A stretch of DNA of 39,170 nt, taken from positions 1-39,170 of the IMG/VR virus record IMGVR_UViG_3300047673_000550. One strand, 5' to 3'. Origin of the DNA: a virus. Position 1 is the stretch's first letter; the number at the start of each line of letters is the position of its first letter. A program made the position numbers and the translations under genes. A model generated the notes under the pieces. It saw nothing but the letters and a program-made list of their open reading frames with translations. It ran no database searches and was not told where the DNA came from. Shown piece by piece: positions 12,613 to 21,371 of this stretch.

Positions 12613-14545
12613 AGCGCTGCGCGGCGCCTGCCGCAAGTGGGCACCGCCGCCCCGAATGAGCATTATCGAGTGGGCGGACAAGTACCGCTGGCTCGCACCG
12701 GAAGAAGCGGCACGCCCCGGCAAATATCGCTTTGACGTGACGCCTCACCTGATCTGGCCCGGTGGGCCATTGGAGGCACTGGACGATCCGACTGTTAGTG
12801 AGATCGTCGGCCGCAAATCGGCGCAGGTGGCCTGGACGTCTGGCGTTCTGGGAAATGCCCTGGGCAAATGGATCGACATTGACCCGTCCCCGATCCTGGT
12901 GTTGTTTCCCAAAGCCGAAGCGGCCAAACAGTACGTCGGCGAAAAGCTCGAACCGATGATCGAAGCCACGCCACGGCTGCGCAAGAAAGTCGACCTGCGC
13001 AGCCGCAAGCTTCAACAAAGGCAGGACTTCAAGCGTTTCCCTGGTGGCTTCCTGAAAATGGTTGGCTCCAACAGCCCGGCTAGCGTGAAGTCCACGCCAG
13101 TGCCACGGGTGGCCATTGAGGAACCGGACGACTGCAACCTCAACCTGCGTGGGCAGGGCGATAGCATCAAGCTGGCGAAGGAGCGACTCAAAACCTTTCG
13201 TCGTTCGAAAATCATCATCGGCGGCACACCGACCATCAAAGGTCTATCGGCCATCGATGCGGAGTTGGAGCTATCAGACAAGCGTGTTGGCTTGGTGCCC
13301 TGTCACGAGTGCGGGCAAGAGCACGCGCTGAGCTTCGACAACCTGCACTGCGATGAGGATCCTGAGTACCAGCATGAGGTGTACGGCAAGAAGCGTCCGG
13401 AAAAGACTTTCTACTCTTGCCCGCACTGCGGCGGGATCTGGGACGATAACCAGAAAAACGCCAACCTCAAGCATGGGCGCTGGTCAGCTACAGCAGAGTT
13501 TCGCGGTATCGCGGGCTACATCCTCAACGAACTCTACGCAACGTTCTGGGGATCTCGCTTTGAGGTGCTGATGGAAAAGAAACTCCAGGCTGAGCACGCT
13601 GCAGCGCAGGGCAACATCGGCCCGATGATCGCCTTCGTCAATAGCTCCAAAGGCGAAAGCTACGAATACCAGAGCGATGCTCCGAAGACTGACGAACTGG
13701 AGAAGCGCGCCGAACCCTACGCGGAACTCACCGCGCCCCAAGGTGTGCTCTTGGTCACCGTTGGCGTCGACGTGCAAGGCGACCGCTTGGCGCTAGTGAT
13801 CACTGGATGGGGGCGGGGTGAAGAGTCGTGGCGTCTGTATTGGGGCGAGCTGCACGGCAACCCCATCGATCCGCATGACGCTGTCTGGCAAGAGCTGGAC
13901 AGGGTCATCTCCAGACCGATTCCCATCGCAAGCGGCGCCCAACTGGCGGTGTCGGCGGTCAGCATCGACAGCTCTGACGGTAATACCAGCGATGCGGTTT
14001 ATGCGTATGTGCGTGATCGTCAACGCTACAACGTTATGGCGATCAAAGGTGCTTCCGTTGACAGCCGTGACAAGGAGATTTTTACCAAGCCGCCGCAGTC
14101 GGTGGACACCTCGCAAGACAACACCAAGGCTGCCAAATACGGGCTGAGGGTCCACATCGTTGGCACGCACAAAGCCAAGACTCTGATCGACGGCCGACTT
14201 CGGCTGAAAGGCGCAGGGCCTGGCCGAATGCACTGGTATAGTGAGATCCGCTCGGACTACTACGAGCAGCTCACCAACGAAGTGCTGGCGCCGCACCCAC
14301 GCAACCCCAGCAAGATGGTTTGGCAGAAAAAGGCCGGACGGCGCAACGAAGCGCTCGACTGCGAGGTGTACGCCTTGCATGCGGCGCGCAGTCTGAAAAC
14401 CCACCTGCTGCGCGATCACGAATGGGACCAGCTGGAGCAGCAACTGCTACAGCCAACTCTGTTCACCACCGAACAACCGGTCGCACCGGTACCGCGCCGA
14501 GCCGTCGCTCGTGGGCGGGGCACCCGCAGTCGCGCGGGCTACTAG
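12533..14545 (+). CDS. Terminase large subunit (lambda gpA-like)
   Basis: A 670-residue packaging ATPase and cos nuclease. GRKSAQVAWTSGV (93-105) corresponds to the unusual Walker A region of gpA-type terminases. ILVLFPKAEAAKQY (121-134) follows. Paired zinc-binding motifs CHEC (about 257) and CPHC (about 295) precede the nuclease part, in which GVDVQGDRLALVITGW (about 412-427) supplies acidic residues. The protein docks on the portal and pumps DNA into the head. The ATG at 12533 has GGAGG about 10 bases upstream and lies inside the small-subunit gene. Length and order fit the lambda family. Confidence 0.95.
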   Translation: MTRMMPRQMDILTNRTIRRALRKTATKALRGACRKWAPPPRMSIIEWADKYRWLAPEEAARPGKYRFDVTPHLIWPGGPLEALDDPTVSEIVGRKSAQVAWTSGVLGNALGKWIDIDPSPILVLFPKAEAAKQYVGEKLEPMIEATPRLRKKVDLRSRKLQQRQDFKRFPGGFLKMVGSNSPASVKSTPVPRVAIEEPDDCNLNLRGQGDSIKLAKERLKTFRRSKIIIGGTPTIKGLSAIDAELELSDKRVGLVPCHECGQEHALSFDNLHCDEDPEYQHEVYGKKRPEKTFYSCPHCGGIWDDNQKNANLKHGRWSATAEFRGIAGYILNELYATFWGSRFEVLMEKKLQAEHAAAQGNIGPMIAFVNSSKGESYEYQSDAPKTDELEKRAEPYAELTAPQGVLLVTVGVDVQGDRLALVITGWGRGEESWRLYWGELHGNPIDPHDAVWQELDRVISRPIPIASGAQLAVSAVSIDSSDGNTSDAVYAYVRDRQRYNVMAIKGASVDSRDKEIFTKPPQSVDTSQDNTKAAKYGLRVHIVGTHKAKTLIDGRLRLKGAGPGRMHWYSEIRSDYYEQLTNEVLAPHPRNPSKMVWQKKAGRRNEALDCEVYALHAARSLKTHLLRDHEWDQLEQQLLQPTLFTTEQPVAPVPRRAVARGRGTRSRAGY

Positions 14546-14555
14546 GAAAACAAAC

Positions 14556-14771
14556 ATGACAGACGCACAACAGCGCCTCGCGGAAGTCCGGGCGGCGATC
14601 TCTGACGTCCTGAAGAAAGGCCAGCGCTTGCGTCGTGCGGATCGCGAACTGTATCGCGCCGAGCTGAACAGCCTTCGCCTGCTAGAGCAGCAATACGCGA
14701 AGGAGGTCGCGCTGGAACAGGCCCAACAACAGGGACGCGGCCGTAACCGCATCTCCTACATGAAGATCTGA
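14556..14771 (+). CDS. gpW-like head-tail connector
   Basis: A 71-residue protein (TDAQQRLAEVRAAISDVLKK) with a helix, a short basic turn and a second helix, the size and position of lambda gpW. gpW sits beneath the portal ring, closes the filled head and prepares it for tail joining. The start is ATG at 14556 with AGGA 9 bases upstream; an in-frame start at 14511 lies within the terminase gene. The portal gene follows after two bases. Confidence 0.88.
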   Translation: MTDAQQRLAEVRAAISDVLKKGQRLRRADRELYRAELNSLRLLEQQYAKEVALEQAQQQGRGRNRISYMKI

Positions 14772-14773
14772 CT

Positions 14774-16384
14774 ATGGGATTTTTTCGAAAAGACCCGGCC
14801 GAGTTGCTGATGCGTGAGGCGATCAAGCTCGCCAAGTCGGCAAACGAAGCCCGACCTATCGTCGCTCAAGGCGGCGGTGGTGGTGTTGAGACTCGGTGGC
14901 GCGGTGCCTCCCGGGTGCTGCGTAGCATGGCCAGCTGGATACCCGGTCTTGGTAGCCCGCGTCGGGATCTCAATCAGAATGAGCGGCGAATGCTGGTGGC
15001 TCGCTCGCGGGATGCCATGCGCAATCACCTGATCGCCCGTGCAGCCATCACTCGCCTGCGTACCAATGTCGTTGGCACCGGACTGGTTTGCCGCGCACAG
15101 ATCGACCATGACGCGCTTGGACTCGACGAACTACAGGCCGATGCAATCAACGCTCAGCTTGATCGTTTGTGGTCGTTGTATGCCGATGACCCTCGGGAAT
15201 GTGACGCCGAGGCGTCGCTCAATCACTACCAGCTACAGGCATTGGTGTTGATCTCGTCGATGGTTGGCGGTGATGTATTGGTGGCCAGTCCCGACGATGA
15301 GCGTCCTGGCTGTGTGTTCAGTACCCGGCTGCAATTGATCGAGTCAGATCGGGTGTGCAATCCGCCTGGGCAACTGGATGGCGTCAACCTGGTGGACGGA
15401 GTGGAGTTTGACCGGCTCGGCGCGCCATTGGCCTATCACGTCTGCAGCGGCTACCAGAACGAATACACCTCCGGCCAAGCGCTTAAGTGGGAACGGTTGC
15501 CGGCCTTCGGAGAGGCCACTGGCCGGCGCCGTGTGATGCACGTCATGGCGGACAAGGAGCGGCCAGGGCAAAAGCGTGGCGCGCCCTATTTGGCTCCGGT
15601 GCTGGAGCCGCTGCAGAAGTTGGAGCGCTACAGCAGTGCCGAACTGATGGCGGCGGTGATCTCGGCGATGTTCACCGTGTTCATCAAGAAGACCAATGAC
15701 TTTCAGGTTGGCAATCTGCCGCTGACGGCACTGGCCAACGAAGGTGACGGCGTTGGAGGCGACACCACCGGCGATGGTGAGTTGGCCTTGGGCGAGGGCG
15801 CCATTGTCGATTTGGGCCAAGGTGAAGAGCCTGTGATAGCCAACCCAGCGCGACCCAACGCGCAATTCGATCCGTTCTTTACCGCCGTCGTCAAGGAAAT
15901 CGGCGCCGCGCTCGAACAGCCAATGGAAGAGCTTTTGCTGCATTACAGCAGCAGCTATAGCGCTGCCCGCGCCGCCATGTTGCAGGCGTGGCGGTTCTAC
16001 AGCCTGCGTCGTTGGTGGCTGATCTGTGACTTCTGTCAGCCCAGTCGAGAGTTGCTGATTGATGAAGCGGTGGCGAGGGGGCTGATCAAATTGCCGGGCT
16101 ACGCCGATCCGGCCAAACGCAAAGCGTACTGCCAAGCGATCTGGATCGGTCCGGCCCGTGGCGCTATCGATGAACTCAAGGAGGCCAACGCCGCCGGCAA
16201 GCGCATTGAAATCGGCGTCAGCAATGAAACTCTGGAAACAGCCGCAATGACCGGTGAACCGTGGCAGCAGGTGTACCGACAGCGTGTCCGCGAGGTCGAG
16301 CAACGCCGCAAGGATGGCCTGCATGTCCTTCCCAAAGGACGCGAGCAGGAAACTCCACCGCCCAATAACCCCAACGAGGAATAA
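14774..16384 (+). CDS. Portal protein (lambda gpB-like)
   Basis: A 536-residue protein of the lambda portal family. Diagnostic stretches are RNHLIARAAITRLRTNVVGT (about 82-101), the acidic segment around LDRLWSLYADDPRECDAE, the HYQLQALVLISSMVGGDVLV block (about 157-176) and, in the stem/crown region, LEQPMEELLLHYSSSYSAAR (about 379-398). Twelve copies form the ring through which DNA enters and leaves and on which the terminase and gpW dock. An Arg/Gly-rich N-terminal part (residues 30-45) is likely flexible. It is followed two bases later by the head protease gene. Confidence 0.95.
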   Translation: MGFFRKDPAELLMREAIKLAKSANEARPIVAQGGGGGVETRWRGASRVLRSMASWIPGLGSPRRDLNQNERRMLVARSRDAMRNHLIARAAITRLRTNVVGTGLVCRAQIDHDALGLDELQADAINAQLDRLWSLYADDPRECDAEASLNHYQLQALVLISSMVGGDVLVASPDDERPGCVFSTRLQLIESDRVCNPPGQLDGVNLVDGVEFDRLGAPLAYHVCSGYQNEYTSGQALKWERLPAFGEATGRRRVMHVMADKERPGQKRGAPYLAPVLEPLQKLERYSSAELMAAVISAMFTVFIKKTNDFQVGNLPLTALANEGDGVGGDTTGDGELALGEGAIVDLGQGEEPVIANPARPNAQFDPFFTAVVKEIGAALEQPMEELLLHYSSSYSAARAAMLQAWRFYSLRRWWLICDFCQPSRELLIDEAVARGLIKLPGYADPAKRKAYCQAIWIGPARGAIDELKEANAAGKRIEIGVSNETLETAAMTGEPWQQVYRQRVREVEQRRKDGLHVLPKGREQETPPPNNPNEE

Positions 16385-16386
16385 CC

Positions 16387-17619
16387 ATGCCCCGCGCATT
16401 TGAGCTGGCTGCATCGCAGCCTTGGCTGATGCTGCCTGGCGCCCTGGACAACCTGCTGACCATTGCAGATCGGATGGGCGATCCGGCAGCGCTGGAAACC
16501 CGTACCGGCATGCGGCTGGATAACAGCCGTACCGTCATTGTGCGCAATGGCGTGGCCATCATTCCGGTGGTCGGCCCGGTGTTTCGTTACGCCAATCTCT
16601 TCACGGAAATCAGCGGCGCGACGAGCACTCAGGTGTTAGCCACCGACCTGCAAACGGCGCTGGATGATCCCAAGGTCAGCGCAATCATCCTGAACATCGA
16701 CAGCCCTGGCGGTGTAGCGGCTGGCATCAACGAGCTGGCCGATCAGATCCATTCGGCCCGTGATCGTAAACGCATTGTCGCCTACATCGGCGGCACTGGT
16801 GCCAGCGCGGCTTATTGGATTGCTTCAGCGGCCAGCGAGATCGTTATCGACGAAACCGCACTCGCCGGCAGCATCGGTGTAGTCGTCGAGGCTCTCGTCG
16901 GCGGTGAAGAAGCCAACGGTCGCAAGCGCTACCAGATCGTCAGTCGCAACGCGCCCAACAAGCGAGTTGATCTGGCCACCGAAGAAGGTCGGGCCAAAGT
17001 CGGCGAGACGGTCGACGCCATGGGCGATGTGTTCGTGGCCAAGGTGGCTCGCAACCTGGGCGTGGATCCGGAGCGCGTTCCCGAGATGGGCGACTTTGGC
17101 GGTTTGCGCGTTGGTGTCGCCGCCGTTAACTCCGGCTTGGCCCACCGCCTTGGCTCCCTTGAAACATTGATTACTGAACTGGCCAAACCGGCCGCAACAC
17201 AACCGAGGAAATACAACATGACCACCGTCAGCAGCACGGCGGAGTTGCGTGAGGCGCTGGCCGCCGGCACGGATCCGCAAACCATCGAGATCGCTCAAGC
17301 CAGCCAACCGGATCTGGAGAGTGTTCGTACCCAAAGCCGTGAGGAGGGAGCTACCGCCGAGCGACAGCGCATTACCGGAATCAACGCCATGGCCAGCAAG
17401 GGTTTCGAGACCGAGATCGCCGCCGCCATCGATGCCGGCACCTCGGTCGAGGCCACCGCTCTGCAGCTGTTTAAGGCGGCGCAGGATCGCGGTATTTCAC
17501 TGAGTGCGATCAAGGCTGACGCCACCGGCGCGTCTACGTCCACTCCGACGGGCGATGCAGCTCAGGGTGAACGTAAAGCAGTTGTGAACGCCATTGTTGA
17601 AGGCGCCTCGCGCCGCTGA
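16387..17619 (+). CDS. S49 head maturation protease with C-terminal scaffold (lambda gpC-like)
   Basis: A 410-residue fusion of a prohead protease and a scaffold, as in lambda gpC/Nu3. Residues about 45-265 are the S49/SppA-like protease: SPGG (106-109), the nucleophile Ser140 in GASAAYW, and Lys192 in NAPNKRVD as likely general base. Residues 278-410 form a charged helical scaffold. It would direct capsid assembly, then cleave scaffold and itself. An internal in-frame ATG with its own ribosome site at 17218 can make the scaffold alone. The gene lies between portal and decoration protein, as expected. Confidence 0.93.
   Translation: MPRAFELAASQPWLMLPGALDNLLTIADRMGDPAALETRTGMRLDNSRTVIVRNGVAIIPVVGPVFRYANLFTEISGATSTQVLATDLQTALDDPKVSAIILNIDSPGGVAAGINELADQIHSARDRKRIVAYIGGTGASAAYWIASAASEIVIDETALAGSIGVVVEALVGGEEANGRKRYQIVSRNAPNKRVDLATEEGRAKVGETVDAMGDVFVAKVARNLGVDPERVPEMGDFGGLRVGVAAVNSGLAHRLGSLETLITELAKPAATQPRKYNMTTVSSTAELREALAAGTDPQTIEIAQASQPDLESVRTQSREEGATAERQRITGINAMASKGFETEIAAAIDAGTSVEATALQLFKAAQDRGISLSAIKADATGASTSTPTGDAAQGERKAVVNAIVEGASRR
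17218..17619 (+). CDS. Nested capsid scaffold (Nu3-like, in-frame internal start)
   Basis: An in-frame ATG at codon 278 of the protease gene is preceded by GAGGAA with 8 bases spacing and starts a 133-residue protein (MTTVSSTAELREALAAGTDP...). The product is Ala/Glu-rich and helical, as capsid scaffolds are. In lambda, Nu3 is made from an internal start of gene C in the same way. The abrupt change from the globular protease to low-complexity helical sequence right before this Met supports a separate product. Confidence 0.7.
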   Translation: MTTVSSTAELREALAAGTDPQTIEIAQASQPDLESVRTQSREEGATAERQRITGINAMASKGFETEIAAAIDAGTSVEATALQLFKAAQDRGISLSAIKADATGASTSTPTGDAAQGERKAVVNAIVEGASRR

Positions 17620-17631
17620 TTGGAGATCTTC

Positions 17632-17982
17632 ATGAGTAATCCTGACCGCCAAACCTACGCCCCCGACCAACTGTCGGCGGGCGCCTTTCCGGTGATCATC
17701 GACACCGCCGTGATTGCCTCCGGACAGAAACTCAACCGTGGCGCCGTCCTTGGCCAGGTGAAAACCAGCGGTGAGTTTGTCCTGGCCAAAGCAGCGGCAA
17801 CTGATGGCTCCGAGGCGCCAGTGGCAATCCTCGATCAGGCCACCGATTCGACCAAAGGCGCGCAGATCGCGCCTATCCGCCTGACCGGCGAAGTGCTGGC
17901 CAGCCAACTCACTCTCGGCGAGGGCTTCACCCTGGCGCAGGCGAAAGCCGCGCTACGAACCCTGAGCCTATTCGTTCGTTAA
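17632..17982 (+). CDS. Head decoration protein (lambda gpD-like)
   Basis: A 116-residue protein with the gpD layout: a flexible N-terminus (SNPDRQTYAPDQLSAGAFPV), then beta-rich core segments (LNRGAVLGQV, GEFVLAKAAATDGSEAPVAI) and a C-terminal part with VLASQLTLGEGFT. Trimers of gpD clamp the expanded capsid. The start is ATG at 17632 with GGAG 7 bases upstream. The major capsid gene follows after 13 bases, as in lambda. Confidence 0.9.
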   Translation: MSNPDRQTYAPDQLSAGAFPVIIDTAVIASGQKLNRGAVLGQVKTSGEFVLAKAAATDGSEAPVAILDQATDSTKGAQIAPIRLTGEVLASQLTLGEGFTLAQAKAALRTLSLFVR

Positions 17983-17995
17983 TTCGGAGTTCTAA

Positions 17996-19024
17996 ATGGA
18001 TATTTTTGATACCCGCACCATGCTCGAAGCGGTTGAGCAGATGCCGACTGCGCGCCGTTTTTTGTTGAACACGTTTTTCAACGGTGGCAGCCCAGTGACG
18101 TTCCCAACCAAAACGGTCGACATCGACATTATCAAGGGCAAGCGAAAAATGGCGCCCTTTGTTCACCCGCGTCTGCCTGGCAGTGTGTCGTTGCGTGAGG
18201 GCTACACCACCAGCAACTACACCCCGCCTTACATCCAACCCAAGCGCGAAACCACTGCCGAGTTGGTACTCAAGCGCTCGGCCGGCGACAACCCGTTTTC
18301 TTCGCGTACTCCATTGGAGCGGGCAGGGCAGTTGCTCGGCAAGGATCTACGTGATTTGGATGATGAGATCGTACGCCGTGAGGAGTGGATGTGTGCTCAA
18401 GCTCTCACCACCGGCAAGGTACGGGTGATCGGCGAAGGCGTGGACGACACCATCGACTTCCTGATGTCCAGTGATCATAAGATCAGCCTGGGCAGCGGAC
18501 AATGGAACAGCTCTGACGGTGACCCTATTGCCAATCTGCGTGGCTGGAAACGCAAAATCGCCAAGGACTCTGGACGTACAGCCAACACCGTCGCCATGAG
18601 CGGTGAGGCACTGGATGCCTTCCAGTCGAACGCGACGGTGATGAAACAGCTCAATACTCGCCGTGTGGATATGGGGCTGATCAAACCCGAGGAGCTGCCC
18701 GACGGTGTGACGTACCTCGGCTATCTGAATGATCCGGGCGTCGACCTTTATGGCTATGACGAGTGGTACCTGGATGACGACGAAGAAGAACAGCCAATGA
18801 TTCCGGCCGGCGGTCTGATTCTCGGTTCCACCTCGACGCGCAACGCCATGTTGTATGGCGCGATCCAGGATCTGGAAGCCGTGGAAAGCGGCTTGGTCGA
18901 AGCGGCGCGCTTCCCAAAAAGTTGGGTGACCCAAGAGCCAAGCGCTCGCTGGCTGAAGCTCCAGAGTGCAGCATTGGCTGGCCTGCTCGAACCGGATGCC
19001 TTCATCTACGCCAAGGTGGTGTGA
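17996..19024 (+). CDS. Major capsid protein (lambda gpE-like)
   Basis: A 342-residue HK97-fold capsid protein of the lambda gpE family, with the usual length. Characteristic stretches are DIFDTRTMLEAVEQMPTARR at the N-terminus, TFPTKTVDIDIIKGKRKMAP (about 41-60), LGKDLRDLDDEIVRREEWMC (about 112-131) and the C-terminal LQSAALAGLLEPDAFIYAKV. About 415 copies would form a T=7 shell if lambda-sized. GGAG lies shortly before the ATG. Confidence 0.95.
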   Translation: MDIFDTRTMLEAVEQMPTARRFLLNTFFNGGSPVTFPTKTVDIDIIKGKRKMAPFVHPRLPGSVSLREGYTTSNYTPPYIQPKRETTAELVLKRSAGDNPFSSRTPLERAGQLLGKDLRDLDDEIVRREEWMCAQALTTGKVRVIGEGVDDTIDFLMSSDHKISLGSGQWNSSDGDPIANLRGWKRKIAKDSGRTANTVAMSGEALDAFQSNATVMKQLNTRRVDMGLIKPEELPDGVTYLGYLNDPGVDLYGYDEWYLDDDEEEQPMIPAGGLILGSTSTRNAMLYGAIQDLEAVESGLVEAARFPKSWVTQEPSARWLKLQSAALAGLLEPDAFIYAKVV

Positions 19025-19025
19025 C

Positions 19026-19244
19026 ATGGCCAAGAAAGCCGAATTTCTGGTGATCGATGGTTGCGTGCAGGATGGTCGCGTCGTTGTCGTAAAGGGCGAG
19101 CCATACAGTCCGCCGAATAAAGAAATCGAGGAAGCGTTACTCGCTGAGGGGCGTATTGCCCCGCTCAAGGATCCGCGAGCACAAGAACTGCTGCGCCAAC
19201 AGTCGGACGTTGCCAATGAGGACGAAGACAGCGGAGGTGAGTGA
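19026..19244 (+). CDS. Small head-region protein (lambda FI position)
   Basis: A 72-residue acidic protein (AKKAEFLVIDGCVQDGRVVV, ending in EDEDSGGE) starting two bases after the capsid stop. A beta-rich first half is followed by a helix and an acidic tail. In lambda the FI gene, which promotes packaging and has an acidic region, holds this place. Sequence similarity to FI is not evident to me, so the role is inferred from position. Similar small genes follow the capsid gene in many Pseudomonas prophages. Confidence 0.75.
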   Translation: MAKKAEFLVIDGCVQDGRVVVVKGEPYSPPNKEIEEALLAEGRIAPLKDPRAQELLRQQSDVANEDEDSGGE

Positions 19245-19558
19245 TGGGCTTTCGCGAATTGAGCGACGACATGGATGCCCTTGTTCTGGATGGCTTGGGC
19301 GATATGGCAACGGTCGGCGGTCGAGCGATCGCCGGTTTCTTTTCTGCGCCTTGGTTGCAGCCGCGCATGGGGCGAATCAACACCGCATTGCGCGAGCCGC
19401 AATTTGAGATTCGCGTCGTCGATGCTGCAGGTGTAGAGCCGGGACAGCTGGTGGTTGTTGATCTTGCGAGGCAAGACGGGGGAGGCCAGTACGACCTGGT
19501 CAAACTGGAGCCAGATGGCACGGGCTGGGTGGCATTGCTATTGAGGCCCAAAGCATGA
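19244..19558 (+). CDS. Head-tail joining protein (lambda gpFII-like)
   Basis: A 104-residue protein starting at ATG 19244, which overlaps the preceding stop, with GGAGG upstream. The pattern FEIRVVDAAGVEPGQLVVVD and the end GWVALLLRPKA fit the beta-barrel FII family. FII binds at the bottom of the filled head to accept the tail. The neighbours (capsid before, gpZ-like after) agree with this. Confidence 0.78.
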   Translation: MGFRELSDDMDALVLDGLGDMATVGGRAIAGFFSAPWLQPRMGRINTALREPQFEIRVVDAAGVEPGQLVVVDLARQDGGGQYDLVKLEPDGTGWVALLLRPKA

Positions 19559-20211
19559 GCGTTGGCAGTCACTTCAAGCCCTCGGCCGGCGGCGGGATGA
19601 TCTCGCTGCAGACCTCGGCGGCAGATCTGAAGGCCTTTCAGGACTTTGCCGCCGTGCTGCCAAAATCAGCGGCCAACGCCCAGCGCCGAGCCATCAACAA
19701 AACCCTGCGCTGGCTTGCCACACAAATTGCCCGCGCCGTCGGCCGACAGGAACGCATTGCGGTTGCTGCGGTGCGGCAGCGGCTGCGGGCCTATCCGGTC
19801 AGTGGGGGTGCCAACAGCGGCAAATTGTGGTTCGGCCTCAACGCCATGGAGGCCAGCCGCATCGGTCGGCCTCGGCAGAGTCGCTCCGGTGTCTCGGTGG
19901 CAGGCCGGCGCTTTCAGGGCGCGTTCTTCAAAAAGGTCTACGGCAACAGCGCAGACGTCTGGATTCGTACCGGCAGCAAGTACTTCAAGGCGAGCGATTA
20001 TCCCGACAGCGATGTCAGCGGTGCGGTCGGCGCGAGTTCGGGCTGGATCGCCGAGCACGACAACCGCTTCCCGCTGGCCAAGGCCAAGGTGTCGTTGGAG
20101 CAGGCCCGCCCGCACTTCGAGAGCTGGGTGCGTAAGGCTGACGAACACCTGGTGCATGTCCTGCAGCAGGAACTCAATTTCGAAGTGCAGAAGCACTTGA
20201 AGGGGAAATGA
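19555..20211 (+). CDS. Tail completion protein (lambda gpZ-like)
   Basis: A 218-residue basic protein. ANAQRRAINKTLRWLATQIA (about 40-59), the LRAYPVSGGANSGKLWFGLN block (about 78-97), VAGRRFQGAFFKKVYGNSAD and the 'VWIR' segment fit the minor tail protein Z family. Z-like proteins finish the tail end that joins the head. The ATG overlaps the FII-like stop by four bases (ATGA). It marks the junction between the lambda-type head module and the P2-type tail module. Confidence 0.8.
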   Translation: MSVGSHFKPSAGGGMISLQTSAADLKAFQDFAAVLPKSAANAQRRAINKTLRWLATQIARAVGRQERIAVAAVRQRLRAYPVSGGANSGKLWFGLNAMEASRIGRPRQSRSGVSVAGRRFQGAFFKKVYGNSADVWIRTGSKYFKASDYPDSDVSGAVGASSGWIAEHDNRFPLAKAKVSLEQARPHFESWVRKADEHLVHVLQQELNFEVQKHLKGK

Positions 20212-20212
20212 T

Positions 20213-20734
20213 GTGACGGATCAAGTCGACGAGCCGTTCAGTCTTGAGCAGTTGTATCAAGCCATTGAACGGCGCATTCAGGACCACTTCCCGGGCCTGC
20301 AGACGGTGTCCATGTGGCCGGATGATTTGGATCGCTTACCGCTGCCGGCAGTGCTGATCGAACTGGCCGAGATGGAGCCGGGTCTCGATCCGGGAACTGG
20401 TGAAACCGGCTTGACCTGCAAATTCGAGGCTCGGGTGATCACCGATCCGATTCAGCCGGATCATCATCAACAGGCGGTGTTCCTGGCGGGCCATCTTGCC
20501 GCGTTGCTGCGCATGCAGTGCTGGGGCGTTGAGGTCGAACCGGCCGAGTTCGTGCAGGCCATGCAGGACTGGACCAAACCCGAACTGGACGGCTACACCG
20601 TCTGGGTCGTGGAATGGACGCAGCAGATCTACCTCGGCGATGCCGAATGGCCTTGGCCGGATCAGCCGCCGGGCACCTTGGTGTTGAATATTGAGCCAGG
20701 CGACGGCCCGTTCCGTCCGGAGGGCGTGCAATGA
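20213..20734 (+). CDS. Tail terminator-like protein
   Basis: A 173-residue acidic protein starting at GTG 20213, immediately after the gpZ-like gene. QLYQAIERRIQDHFPGLQTV at the N-terminus, LPAVLIELAEMEPGLDPGTG in the middle and TVWVVEWTQQIYLG near the C-terminus follow the alpha/beta layout of phage tail terminators (gpU of lambda, Mu gp37-like). It would cap the tail tube once it reaches final length. The C-terminal Pro/Gly-rich part is probably extended. Family recognition is by layout and position, so the name is tentative. It overlaps the spike gene by four bases. Confidence 0.65.
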   Translation: MTDQVDEPFSLEQLYQAIERRIQDHFPGLQTVSMWPDDLDRLPLPAVLIELAEMEPGLDPGTGETGLTCKFEARVITDPIQPDHHQQAVFLAGHLAALLRMQCWGVEVEPAEFVQAMQDWTKPELDGYTVWVVEWTQQIYLGDAEWPWPDQPPGTLVLNIEPGDGPFRPEGVQ

Positions 20735-21318
20735 GTTCCGGTTACGTCGCGGCCCAGCACGACCGCATGCTCGCTGGCCTGGTCAAGGATTGCTACGTGG
20801 TGGCGGTGGATCTGGCCGCATCACCCCCAGTGTGCCGAGTCTCGGACGGGGAGTGGGTCAGCGGCTGGGTTCGCTGGCACAGCGTTGCAGCTGGCAAGGC
20901 GCGGCACTGGCGGGCACCGAGCATCGACGAGCAGGGTACTTTGATCAGTGCCAGCGGCGACGTGGCGCAAGGCACGTTCATTCCTGGTCTTTACGGCAAT
21001 GGTGGCCCGCCACCGGACAACCGCGACCACGTCGAGGTCTGGCGTTTCGATGATGGCGGCTCACTGGTCTACGACTGGCAAGCCAACAGTTACACCATCA
21101 CCCTGCCGAGCGGTACGGTCACCATCAAGGTCGGATCGACCCAGGCCGAAGTCACCGACAACGCTGTCAGCGTGAAGTCCGGAACGATCAATCTGGAGGG
21201 CGCCGTGAACATCAAGGGGCCGGTCAACATCGACGGATCGTTGCACGCGACACAGAGCATCACCAGCGATGCCGACATTCTGGCCGCTGGCGTAAGTGAC
21301 AACCATCACAAGCATTAA
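20731..21318 (+). CDS. V: Baseplate assembly protein V (spike)
   Basis: A 195-residue central spike protein of P2 gpV type. An OB-like domain (about 20-110, with WVRWHSVAAGKARHWRAPSI) leads into a beta-helical part with repeats VTIKVGSTQAEV, VSVKSGTINLEGAVNI and VNIDGSLHA. It ends with SDNHHKH, where His-x-His residues of the trimer bind an iron at the needle tip. It punctures the outer membrane when the sheath contracts. An intrinsic terminator follows within 20 bases. Confidence 0.92.
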   Translation: MSSGYVAAQHDRMLAGLVKDCYVVAVDLAASPPVCRVSDGEWVSGWVRWHSVAAGKARHWRAPSIDEQGTLISASGDVAQGTFIPGLYGNGGPPPDNRDHVEVWRFDDGGSLVYDWQANSYTITLPSGTVTIKVGSTQAEVTDNAVSVKSGTINLEGAVNIKGPVNIDGSLHATQSITSDADILAAGVSDNHHKH

Positions 21319-21333
21319 CTCATCACTCATTCA

Positions 21334-21355
21334 GCCCGCCGCGTGCGGGCTTTTT
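21334..21355 (+). terminator. Intrinsic terminator inside the late operon
   Basis: GCCCGC-CGCGT-GCGGGC followed by five T residues, directly after the spike gene and 17 bp before the next start. Confidence 0.85.
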
Positions 21356-21371
21356 CATGCCTGGAGAAACC

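Noticed and set aside
15344-16414. Antisense frame of 356 codons opposite the portal gene
   Set aside because: It is a shadow frame with no start signal and no recognisable domain. The portal gene is unambiguous.
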